Part shown: positions 50,989 to 61,238 of the stretch, piece after piece
Layout: each line of letters begins with the position of its first letter
How positions within the stretch are numbered: the first letter of the stretch is position 1
NCBI RefSeq assembly: GCF_052857255.1
Contig: NC_135502.1
Coordinates: forward strand, 186,121,806-186,185,805
Origin: Amblyomma americanum
Lineage: Eukaryota; Arthropoda; Arachnida; Ixodida; Ixodidae
Reading direction: 5' to 3'
Length of the DNA: 64,000 nt
Position numbers and translations under genes: made by a program
The notes under the pieces: model-generated
Told to the model about the DNA's origin: nothing
The model's database searches: none
What the model saw: only the letters and a program-made list of their open reading frames with translations

Positions 50989-53563
50989 CGAAGTATTTCC
51001 AAGCCAAAAACAAGTGCGCTGGCCTGATCATCTCCAGAGATTCTGCGCATAGAGTGGTATGCGCAGGCCAGGCCCCCAGGCGCAGCATTTTAAGGCAGCA
51101 CGTCATCTATCCGCCGGGACTCGCAGGCAGCAGCAGTGGCCGACTCTTTTGAACACGCTTAAACTGCGTCTACTATCCTTCGCAGGCTGCACCTAGAAGT
51201 TCCGAAGTATTTCCAAGCCAAAAACAAGTGCGCCGGCTTGATCATCTCCAGAGATTCTGCGCAGAGAGTGGTCTGCGCAGGCCAGGCCCCCAGGCGCAGC
51301 ATTTTAAGGCAGCACGTCAGCTATCCGCCGGGACTCGCAGGCAGCAGCAGTGGCCGACTCTGGTGAACACGCTTAAACTGCGTCTACTATCCTTCGCAGG
51401 CTGCACCTAGAAGTTCCGAAGTATTTTCAAGCCAAAAACAAGTGCGCCGGCTTGATCATCTCCAGAGATTCTGCGCATAGAGTGGTCTGCGCAGGCCAGG
51501 CCCCCAGGTGCAGCATTTAAGAGTACCACTTCAGCGATCCGCCGGCACTCGCACGCAGCAGCAGTGGACGATACTGGAGAACACCCTTAAACTGCGTCTA
51601 CTATCCTTCGCAGGCTGCACCTAAAAGTTACGAAGTATTTCCAAGCCAAAAACAAGTGCGCCGGCCTGATCATCTCCAGGGATTCTGCGCATAGAGTGGT
51701 CAGCGCAGGACAGGCCCCCAGGCGCAGCATTTAAAAGCAGCACGTCAGCGATACGCCGGCACTCGCACGCAGCAGCAGTGGACGACACTAGAGAACACGG
51801 TTAAACTGCGTCTACTATCCTTCGCAGGCTGCACCTAGAAGTTCCGAAGTATTTCCAAGCCAAAAACAAGTGCTCGCCCTGATCATCTGCCAGGGATTCT
51901 CCTCATCGAGTGGTCTGCGCAGGCCACGCTTTCAGGCGCAGCATTTAAAAGATGCACGTCAGCAATGCGCCGGAACACGCACGCAGCAGCAGTATACGAC
52001 ACAGGAGAACACCCTTAAACTGCGTCTACTATCCTTCGAAGGCTGCACTTAGAAGTTCCGAAGTATTTCCAAGCCAAAAACAAGTGCGCCGGCCTGATCA
52101 TCTCCAGGGATTCTGCGCATAGAGTGGTCTGCGCCAGCCAGGCCCCCAGGTGCAGCATTTAAAAGCACCACTTCAGCAATCCGCCGGCACACGCACGCAG
52201 CAGCAGTAGACGACACAGGAGAACACCCTTAAACTGTGTCTTCTATCCTTCGCAGGCTGCACTTAGAAGTTCCGAAGTATTTCCAAGCCATAAACAAGTG
52301 CGCCGGCCTGATCATCTCCAGGGATTCTGCGCATAGAGTGGTCTGCGCAGTCCAGGCCCCAGGTGCAGCATTTAAAAGCAGCACTTCAGCGATCCGCCGG
52401 CACTCGCACGCAGCAGCAGTGGACGACACTGGAGAACACGCTTAAACCGCGTCTACTATCCTTCGGTGGCTGCACCTAGAAGTTCCGAAGTGTTTCCGAG
52501 CCGAAAAACATGTGCGCCGGCCTGATCATCTCCTAAGGATTCTGCGCATGGAGTGGTCTGCGCAGGCCAGGCCCCCAGGCGCAGCATTTTAAAGCAGCAC
52601 GTCAGCGAACCGCCGGCACTCGCACGCAGCAGCAGTGGACGACACTAGAGAACACGGTTAAACTGCGTCTACTATCCTTCGCAGGCTGCACCTAGAAGTT
52701 CCGAAGTATTTCCAAAGCGAAAAACAAGTGCGCCGGCCTGATCATCTCCAAGGAATTCTGCGCATCGAGTGGCCTGCGCAGGCCAGGCCCCCAGGCGCAG
52801 CATTTAGGAGCAGCACGTCAGCGATCCGCCGGCACTCGCATGCAGCAGCAATGGACGACACTAGAGAACACGGTTAAACGGCGTCTACTACATCCTTCGC
52901 AGGCTGCACCTAGAAGTTCCGAAGTATTTCCAAGCCGAAAAACAAGTGCGCTGGCCTGATCATCTAACAAGGATTCTGTGCATCGAGAGGTCGCGGCAGG
53001 CCAGGCCCCCAGGCGCACCATTTAAAATCAGAACGTTAGCGTTCCGCCGGCTCTCGCACGCAGCAGCAGTGGACGACATTGGAGAACACGCTTAAACTGC
53101 GCCTACTATCCTTCGCAGGCTGCACCTAGAAGTTCTGAAGTATTTCCAAGCCAAAAACAAGTGCGCCGGCCTGATCATCTCCAGGGATTCTGCGCATAGA
53201 GTGGTCAGCGCAGGACAGGCCCCCAGGCGCAGCATTTAAAAGCAGCACGTCAGCGATACGCCGGCACTCGCACGCAGCAGCAGTGGACGACACTAGAGAA
53301 CACGGTTAAACTGCGTCTACTATCCTTCGCAGGCTGCACCTAGATGTTCCGAAGTATTTCCAAGCCAAAAACAAGTGCTCGCCCTGATCATCTCCCAGGG
53401 ATTCTCCTCATCGAGTGGTCTGCGCAGGCCATGCTTTCAGGCGCAGCATTTAAAAGAAGCACGTCAGCAATGCGCCGGAACAAGCACGCAGCAGCAGTAT
53501 ACGACACAGGAGAACACCCTTAAACTGCGTCTACTATCCTTCGAAGGCTGCACTTAGAAGTTC
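50989..53563. repeat. 2575-bp 12-mer HOR, copy 1
   Basis: Twelve monomers repeated directly at 53564-56138. Many private variants are shared only by these two copies: CGACTCTTTTGAAC, CTTCGGTGGCTGC, AGTGGCCTGCGC, CATTTAGGAGCAGC, AGCAATGGACG, ATCAGAACGTTAGC and GATGTTCCGAAG. The unit consists of a five-monomer block followed by the 1505-bp seven-monomer core (51806-53310). Confidence 0.87.
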
Positions 53564-56138
53564 CGAAGTATTTCCAAGCCAAAAACAAGTGCGCTGGCCT
53601 GATCATCTCCAGAGATTCTGCGCATAGAGTGGTATGCGCAGGCCAGGCCCCCAGGCGCAGCATTTTAAGGCAGCACGTCATCTATCCGCCGGGACTCGCA
53701 GGCAGCAGCAGTGGCCGACTCTTTTGAACACGCTTAAACTGCGTCTACTATCCTTCGCAGGCTGCACCTAGAAGTTCCGAAGTATTTCCAAGCCAAAAAC
53801 AAGTGCGCCGGCTTGATCATCTCCAGAGATTCTGCGCATAGAGTGGTCTGCGCAGGCCAGGCCCCCAGGCGCAGCATTTTAAGGCAGCACGTCAGCTATC
53901 CGCCGGGACTCGCAGGCAGCAGCAGTGGCCGACTCTGGTGAACACGCTTAAACTGCGTCTACTATCCTTCGCAGGCTGCACCTAGAAGTTCCGAAGTATT
54001 TCCAAGCCAAAAACAAGTGCGCCGGCTTGATCATCTCCAGAGATTCTGCGCATAGAGTGGTCTGCGCAGGCCAGGCCCCCAGGTGCAGCATTTAAGAGTA
54101 CCACTTCAGCGATCCACCGGCACTCGCACGCAGCAGCAGTGGACGATACTGGAGAACACCCTTAAACTGCGTCTACTATCCTTCGCAGGCTGCACCTAAA
54201 AGTTACGAAGTATTTCCAAGACAAAAACAAGTGCGCCGGCCTGATCATCTCCAGGGATTCTGCGCATAGAGTGGTCAGCGCAGGACAGGCCCCCAGGCGC
54301 AGCATTTAAAAGCAGCACGTCAGCGATACGCCGGCACTCGCACGCAGCAGCAGTGGACGACACTAGAGAACACGGTTAAACTGCGTCTACTATCCTTCGC
54401 AGGCTGCACCTAGAAGTTCCGAAGTATTTCCAAGCCAAAAACAAGTGCTCGTCCTGATCATCTGCCAGGGATTCTCCTCATCGAGTGGTCTGCGCAGGCC
54501 ACGCTTTCAGGCGCAGCATTTAAAAGATGCACGTCAGCAATGCGCCGGAACACGCACGCAGCAGCAGTATACGACACAGGAGAACACCCTTAAACTGCGT
54601 CTACTATCCTTCGAAGGCTGCACTTAGAAGTTCCGAAGTATTTCCAAGCCAAAAACAAGTGCGCCGGCCTGATCATCTCCAGGGATTCTGCGCATAGAGT
54701 GGTCTGCGCCAGCCAGGCCCCCAGGTGCAGCATTTAAAAGCACCACTTCAGCAATCCGCCGGCACACGCACGCAGCAGCAGTAGACGACACAGGAGAACA
54801 CCCTTAAACTGTGTCTTCTATCCTTCGCAGGCTGCACTTAGAAGTTCCGAAGTATTTCCAAGCCATAAACAAGTGCGCCGGCCTGATCATCTCCAGGGAT
54901 TCTGCGCATAGAGTGGTCTGCGCAGTCCAGGCCCCAGGCGCAGCATTTAAAAGCAGCACTTCAGCGATCCGCCGGCACTCGCACGCAGCAGCAGTGGACG
55001 ACACTGGAGAACACGCTTAAACCGCGTCTACTATCCTTCGGTGGCTGCACCTAGAAGTTCCGAAGTGTTTCCGAGCCGAAAAACATGTGCGCCGGCCTGA
55101 TCATCTCCTAAGGATTCTGCGCATGGAGTGGTCTGCGCAGGCCAGGCCCCCAGGCGCAGCATTTTAAAGCAGCACGTCAGCGAACCGCCGGCACTCGCAC
55201 GCAGCAGCAGTGGACGACACTAGAGAACACGGTTAAACTGCGTCTACTATCCTTCGCAGGCTGCACCTAGAAGTTCCGAAGTATTTCCAAAGCGAAAAAC
55301 AAGTGCGCCGGCCTGATCATCTCCAAGGAATTCTGCGCATCGAGTGGCCTGCGCAGGCCAGGCCCCCAGGCGCAGCATTTAGGAGCAGCACGTCAGCGAT
55401 CCGCCGGCACTCGCATGCAGCAGCAATGGACGACACTAGAGAACACGGTTAAACGGCGTCTACTACATCCTTCGCAGGCTGCACCTAGAAGTTCCGAAGT
55501 ATTTCCAAGCCGAAAAACAAGTGCGCTGGCCTGATCATCTAACAAGGATTCTGTGCATCGAGAGGTCGCGGCAGGCCAGGCCCCCAGGCGCACCATTTAA
55601 AATCAGAACGTTAGCGTTCCGCCGGCTCTCGCACGCAGCAGCAGTGGACGACATTGGAGAACACGCTTAAACTGCGCCTACTATCCTTCGCAGGCTGCAC
55701 CTAGAAGTTCTGAAGTATTTCCAAGCCAAAAACAAGTGCGCCGGCCTGATCATCTCCAGGGATTCTGCGCATAGAGTGGTCAGCGCAGGACAGGCCCCCA
55801 GGCGCAGCATTTAAAAGCAGCACGTCAGCGATACGCCGGCACTCGCACGCAGCAGCAGTGGACGACACTAGAGAACACGGTTAAACTGCGTCTACTATCC
55901 TTCGCAGGCTGCACCTAGATGTTCCGAAGTATTTCCAAGCCAAAAACAAGTGCTCGCCCTGATCATCTCCCAGGGATTCTCCTCATCGAGTGGTCTGCGC
56001 AGGCCATGCTTTCAGGCGCAGCATTTAAAAGAAGCACGTCAGCAATGCGCCGGAACAAGCACGCAGCAGCAGTATACGACACAGGAGAACACCCTAAACT
56101 GCGTCTACTATCCTTCGAAGGCTGCACTTAGAAGTTCC
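53564..56138. repeat. 2575-bp 12-mer HOR, copy 2
   Basis: Second copy, with the core seven-mer at 54381-55885. Differences from copy 1 are isolated: GCTCGTCCTG (54448), GATCCACCGGC (54112), AAGACAAAAAC (54219), GGCGCAGC for GGTGCAGC near 54936, and a one-base deletion giving CACCCTAAACTG at 56090. That deletion fuses two short frames into a spurious 70-codon frame. Confidence 0.87.
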
Positions 56139-56569
56139 GAAGTATTTCCAAGCCAAAAACAAGTGCGCCGGCCTGATCATCTCCAGGGATTCTGCGCATA
56201 GAGTGGTCTGCGCAGGCCAGGCCCCCAGGCGCAGCATTTTAAGGCAGCACGTCAGCTATCCGCCGGGACTCGCAGGCAGCAGCAGTGGCCGACTCTGGTG
56301 AACACGCTTAAACTGCGTCTACTATCCTTCGCAGGCTGCACCTAGAAGTTCCGAAGTATTTCGAAGCCAAAAACAAGTGCGCCGGCTTGATCATCTCCAG
56401 AGATTCTGCGCATAGAGTGGTCTGCGCAGGCCAGGCCCCCAGGTGCAGCATTTAAGAGTACGACTTCAGCGATCCGCCGGCACTCGCACGCAGCAGCAGT
56501 GGACGATACTGGAGAACACCCTTAAACTGCGTCTACTATCCTTCGCAGGCTGCACCTAAAAGTTACGAA
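56139..56569. repeat. Two linking right-family monomers
   Basis: Two monomers between the 12-mer and 7-mer duplications: one of the GGCAGCACGTCAGCTATCC class and one of the TTAAGAGTAC class. Private changes are TATTTCGAAGCC at 56358 and GAGTACGACTTC at 56456. Confidence 0.7.
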
Positions 56570-56740
56570 GTATTTCCAAGCCAAAAACAAGTGCGCCGGC
56601 CTGATCATCTCCAGGGATTCTGCGCATAGAGTGGTCAGCGCAGGACAGGCCCCCAGGCGCAGCATTTAAAAGCAGCACGTCAGCGATACGCCGGCACTCG
56701 CACGCAGCAGCAGTGGACGACACTAGAGAACACGGTTAAA

Positions 56741-56954
56741 CTGCGTCTACTATCCTTCGCAGGCTGCACCTTGAAGTTCCGAAGTATTTCCAAGCCAAAA
56801 ACAAGTGCTCGCCCTGATCATCTCCCAGGGATTCTCCTCATCGAGTGGTCTGCGCAGGCCACGCTTTCAGGCGCAGCATTTAAAAGAAGCACGTCAGCAA
56901 TGCGCCGGAACACGCACGCAGCAGCAGTATACGACACAGGAGAACACCCTTAAA
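56741..56954. repeat. Core HOR monomer m1
   Basis: 214 bp, phased from the base after TTAAA. Diagnostic variants: AAGTGCTCGCCC, CTCCTCATCGAG, CCACGCTTTCAGG, AAAAGAAGCACG, GCAATGCGCCGGAAC and AGTATACGAC. The class recurs near 3142, 7225, 20557, 22265, 24625, 29347, 32356, 33640, 35145, 36864, 37292, 39435, 40719, 42224, 42652, 43509, 44800, 45444, 49943, 51870, 53375, 54445, 55950, 58310, 60029, 61097 and 62172. It yields the recurring 60-codon open frame, which is not a gene. Confidence 0.8.
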
Positions 56955-57168
56955 CTGCGTCTACTATCCTTCGAAGGCTGCACTTAGAAGTTCCGATGTA
57001 TTTCCAAGCCAAAAACAAGTGCGCCGGCCTGATCATCTCCAGGGATTCTGCGCATAGAGTGGTCTGGGCCAGCCAGGCCCCCAGGTGCAGCATTTAAAAG
57101 CACCACTTCAGCAATCCGCCGGCACACGCACGCAGCAGCAGTAGACGACTCAGGAGAACACCCTTAAA
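56955..57168. repeat. Core HOR monomer m2
   Basis: 214 bp. Diagnostic variants: CTTCGAAGGCTGCACTTAG, CGCCAGCCAGG (here GGCCAGCCAGG), CAGGTGCAGC, CACCACTTCAGCAATCC, GGCACACGCACG and AGTAGACGAC. Confidence 0.78.
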
Positions 57169-57381
57169 CTGTGTCTTCTATCCTTTGCAGGCTGCACTTA
57201 GAAGTTCCGAAGTATTTCCAAGCCATAAACGAGTGCGCCGGCCTGATCATCTCCAGGGATTCTGCGCATAGAGTGGTCTGCGCAGTCCAGGCCCCAGGCG
57301 CAGCATTTAAAAGCAGCACTTCAGCGATCCGCCGGCACTCGCACGCAGCAGCAGTGGACGACACTGGAGAACACGCTTAAA
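57169..57381. repeat. Core HOR monomer m3
   Basis: 213 bp. Diagnostic variants: CTGTGTCTTCTATCC, CACTTAGAAG, AAGCCATAAAC (final base changed here to ACG) and a run of four rather than five C in CAGGCCCCAGG, which accounts for the missing base. Confidence 0.78.
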
Positions 57382-57597
57382 CCGCGTCTACTATCCTTCG
57401 CAGGCTGCACCTAGAAGTTCCGAAGTGTTTCCGAGCCGAAAAACATGTGCGCCGGCCTGATCATCTCCTAAGGATTCTGCGCATGGAGTGGTCTGCGCAG
57501 GCCAGGCCCCCAGGCGCAGCATTTTAAAGCAGCACGTCAGCGAACCGCCGGCACTCGCACGCAGCAGCAGTGGACGACACTAGAGAACACGGTTAAA
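57382..57597. repeat. Core HOR monomer m4
   Basis: 216 bp. Diagnostic variants: CCGCGTCTAC, AAGTGTTTCC, AAAAACATGTGCGCC, ATCTCCTAAGG, GCATGGAGTGG, GCATTTTAAAGCAGC and GCGAACCGCC. Confidence 0.78.
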
Positions 57598-57813
57598 CTG
57601 CGTCTACTATCCTTCGCAGGCTGCACCTAGAAGTTCCGAAGTATTTCCAAAGCGAAAAACAAGTGCGCCGGCCTGATCATCTCCAAGGAATTCTGCGCAT
57701 CGAGTGGTCTGCGCAGGCCAGGCCCCCAGGCGCAGCATTTAAGAGCAGCACGTCAGCGATCCGCCGGCACTCGCATGCAGCAGCAGTGGACGACACTAGA
57801 GAACACGGTTAAA
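57598..57813. repeat. Core HOR monomer m5
   Basis: 216 bp. Diagnostic variants: TTTCCAAAGCGAAAAAC, CTCCAAGGAATTCTGCG, GCATTTAAGAGCAGC and CTCGCATGCAGCAGC, the last being a CpG-to-TpG change from the common CGCACGCAGC. Confidence 0.78.
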
Positions 57814-58031
57814 CGGCGTCTACTACATCCTTCGCAGGCTGCACCTAGAAGTTCCGAAGTATTTCCAAGCCGAAAAACAAGTGCGCTGGCCTGATCATCT
57901 AACAAGGATTCTGTGCATCGAGAGGTCGCGGCAGGCCAGGCCCCCAGGCGCACCATTTAAAATCAGCACGTTAGCGTTCCGCCGGCTCTCGCACGCAGCA
58001 GCAGTGGACGACATTGGAGAACACGCTTAAA
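57814..58031. repeat. Core HOR monomer m6 (longest, most distinct)
   Basis: 218 bp. Diagnostic variants: CGGCGTCTACTACATCC with two extra bases, GTGCGCTGGCC, ATCTAACAAGG, ATCGAGAGGTCGCGG, GCGCACCATTTAAAATC, ACGTTAGCGTTCC and GGCTCTCG. The GGTCGCGGCAGG core is present in both halves of the window, so this class predates the split between left and right families. Confidence 0.78.
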
Positions 58032-58245
58032 CTGCGCCTACTATCCTTCGCAGGCTGCACCTAGAAGTTCTGAAGTATTTCCAAGCCAAAAACAAGTGCG
58101 CCGGCCTGATCATCTCCAGGGATTCTGCGCATAGAGTGGTCAGCGCAGGACAGGCCCCCAGGCGCAGCATTTAAAAGCAGCACGTCAGCGATACGCCGGC
58201 ACTCGCACGCAGCAGCAGTGGACGACACTAGAGAACACGGTTAAA
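58032..58245. repeat. Core HOR monomer m7
   Basis: 214 bp. Diagnostic variants: CTGCGCCTACTATCC, AGTTCTGAAG, GAGTGGTCAGCGCAGG, CAGGACAGG and GCGATACGCC, ending in ACTAGAGAACACGG before the next m1. Confidence 0.78.
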
Positions 58246-59579
58246 CTGCGTCTACTATCCTTCGCAGGCTGCACCTTGAAGTTCCGAAGTATTTCCAAGC
58301 CAAAAACAAGTGCTCGCCCTGATCATCTCCCAGGGATTCTCCTCATCGAGTGGTCTGCGCAGGCCACGCTTTCAGGCGCAGCATTTAAAAGAAGCACGTC
58401 AGCAATGCGCCGGAACACGCACGCAGCAGCAGTATACGACACAGGAGAACACCCTTAAACTGCGTCTACTATCCTTCGAAGGCTGCACTTAGAAGTTCCG
58501 ATGTATTTCCAAGCCAAAAACAAGTGCGCCGGCCTGATCATCTCCAGGGATTCTGCGCATAGAGTGGTCTGGGCCAGCCAGGCCCCCAGGTGCAGCATTT
58601 AAAAGCACCACTTCAGCAATCCGCCGGCACACGCACGCAGCAGCAGTAGACGACTCAGGAGAACACCCTTAAACTGTGTCTTCTATCCTTTGCAGGCTGC
58701 ACTTAGAAGTTCCGAAGTATTTCCAAGCCATAAACGAGTGCGCCGGCCTGATCATCTCCAGGGATTCTGCGCATAGAGTGGTCTGCGCAGTCCAGGCCCC
58801 AGGCGCAGCATTTAAAAGCAGCACTTCAGCGATCCGCCGGCACTCGCACGCAGCAGCAGTGGACGACACTGGAGAACACGCTTAAACCGCGTCTACTATC
58901 CTTCGCAGGCTGCACCTAGAAGTTCCGAAGTGTTTCCGAGCCGAAAAACATGTGCGCCGGCCTGATCATCTCCTAAGGATTCTGCGCATGGAGTGGTCTG
59001 CGCAGGCCAGGCCCCCAGGCGCAGCATTTTAAAGCAGCACGTCAGCGAACCGCCGGCACTCGCACGCAGCAGCAGTGGACGACACTAGAGAACACGGTTA
59101 AACTGCGTCTACTATCCTTCGCAGGCTGCACCTAGAAGTTCCGAAGTATTTCCAAAGCGAAAAACAAGTGCGCCGGCCTGATCATCTCCAAGGAATTCTG
59201 CGCATCGAGTGGTCTGCGCAGGCCAGGCCCCCAGGCGCAGCATTTAAGAGCAGCACGTCAGCGATCCGCCGGCACTCGCATGCAGCAGCAGTGGACGACA
59301 CTAGAGAACACGGTTAAACGGCGTCTACTACATCCTTCGCAGGCTGCACCTAGAAGTTCCGAAGTATTTCCAAGCCGAAAAACAAGTGCGCTGGCCTGAT
59401 CATCTAACAAGGATTCTGTGCATCGAGAGGTCGCGGCAGGCCAGGCCCCCAGGCGCACCATTTAAAATCAGCACGTTAGCGTTCCGCCGGCTCTCGCACG
59501 CAGCAGCAGTGGACGACATTGGAGAACACGCTTAAACTGCGCCTACTATCCTTCGCAGGCTGCACCTAGAAGTTCTGAA
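58075..59579. repeat. 1505-bp 7-mer tandem duplication, copy 2
   Basis: Second copy. The match extends past the unit to about 59723, where AGCAGCAGTGGACG is replaced by AGCAGCAGTAGACG and the core order breaks. This is the cleanest and probably youngest duplication in the window. Confidence 0.88.
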
Positions 59580-61238
59580 GTATTTCCAAGCCAAAAACAA
59601 GTGCGCCGGCCTGATCATCTCCAGGGATTCTGCGCATAGAGTGGTCAGCGCAGGACAGGCCCCCAGGCGCAGCATTTAAAAGCAGCACGTCAGCGATACG
59701 CCGGCACTCGCACGCAGCAGCAGTAGACGACACAGGAGAACACCCTTAAACTGTGTCTTCTATCCTTCGCAGGCTGCACTTAGAAGTTCCGAAGTATTTC
59801 CAAGATATAAACAAGTGCGCCGGCCTGATCACCTCCAGGGATTCTGCGCATAGAGTGGTCTGTGCCGGCCAGGCCCCCAGGTGCAGCATTTAAAAGCACC
59901 ACTTCAGCGATCCGTCGGCACTCGCACGCAGCAGCAGTGGACGACACTGGAGAACGCGCTTAAACTGCGTCTACTATCCTTCGCAGGCAGCACCTAGAAG
60001 TTCCGAAGTATTTCCAAGCCAAAAACAAGTGCTCGCCCTGATCATCTCCCAGGGATTCTCCTCATCGAGTGGTCTACGCAGGCCACGCTTTCAGGCGCAG
60101 CATTTAAAAGAAGCACGTCAGCAATGCGCCGGAACACGCACGCAGCAGCAGTATACGACACAGGAGAACACCATTAAACTGCGTCTACTATCCTTCGAAG
60201 GCTGCACTTAGAAGTTCCGAAGTATTTCCAAGCCAAAAACAAGTGCGCCGGCCTGATCATCTCCAGGGATTCTGCGCATAGAGTGGTCTGCGCCAGCCAG
60301 GCCCCCAGGTGCAGCATTTAAAAGCACCACTTCAGCAATCCGCCGGCACACGCACGCAGCAGCAGTAGACGACACAGGAGAACACCCTTAAACTGTCTTC
60401 TATCCTTCGCAGGCTGCACTTAGAAGTTCCGAAGTATTTCCAAGCCATAAACAAGTGCGCCGGCCTGATCATCTCCAGGGATTCTGCGCATAGAGTGGTC
60501 CGCGCAGGCCAGGCCCCAGGCGCAGCATTTAAAAGCAGCACGTCAGCGATCCGCCGGCACACGCACGCAGCAGCAGTAGACGACACAGGAGAACACCCTT
60601 AAACTGTGTCTTCTATCCATCGCAGGCTGCACTTAGAAGTTCCGAAGTATTTCCAAGCCATAAACAAGTGCGCCGGCCTGATCATCTCCAGGGATTCTGC
60701 GCATAGAGTGGTCTGCGCAGGCCAGGCCCCAGGCGCCGCATTTAAAAGCAGCACGTCAGCGATCCGCCTGCACTCGCACGCAGCAGCAGTGGACGACACT
60801 GGAGAACACGCTTAAACCGCGTCTACTATCCTTCGCAGGCTGCACCTAGAAGTTCCGAAGTGTTTCCAAGCCGAAAAACATGTGCGCCGGCCTGATCATC
60901 TCCTAAGGATTCTGCGCATGGAGTGGTCTGCGCAGGACAGGCCCCCAGGCGCAGCATTTAAAAGCAGCACGTCAGCGATCCGCCTGCACTCGCACGCAGC
61001 AGCAGTGGACGACACTGGAGAACGCGCTTAAACTGCGTCTACTATCCTTCGCAGGCAGCACCTAGAAGTTCCGAAGTATTTCCAAGCCAAAAACAAGTGC
61101 TCGCCCTGATCATCTCCCAGGGATTCTCCTCATCGAGTGGTCTACGCAGGCCACGCTTTCAGGCGCAGCATTTAAAAGAAGCACGTCAGCAATGCGCCGG
61201 AACACGCACGCAGCAGCAGTATACGACACAGGAGAACA
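59580..61238. repeat. Rearranged right-family stretch
   Basis: After 59723 the core is shuffled: an m3-type monomer with AAGATATAAAC (59812), a GATCCGTCGGC monomer, m1 (60029), m2, then two m3-type monomers in a row. The first has a two-base deletion (TTAAACTGTCTTC, 60390) that produces a spurious 84-codon frame, the second starts near 60604. A second m1 follows at 61097, 1068 bp (five monomers) after the first. GGCGCCGCATTT at 60732 is private. Confidence 0.72.

Larger units (their letters stand above)
56570..58074. repeat. 1505-bp 7-mer tandem duplication, copy 1
   Basis: Repeated directly at 58075-59579. I found no difference between the copies in the stretches compared. They uniquely share TTCCGATGTATTTCC (56991, 58496), GGTCTGGGCC (57061, 58566), GACGACTCAGG (57145, 58650), CCTTTGCAGG (57182, 58687) and ATAAACGAGTGCG (57225, 58730). 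Confidence 0.88.
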
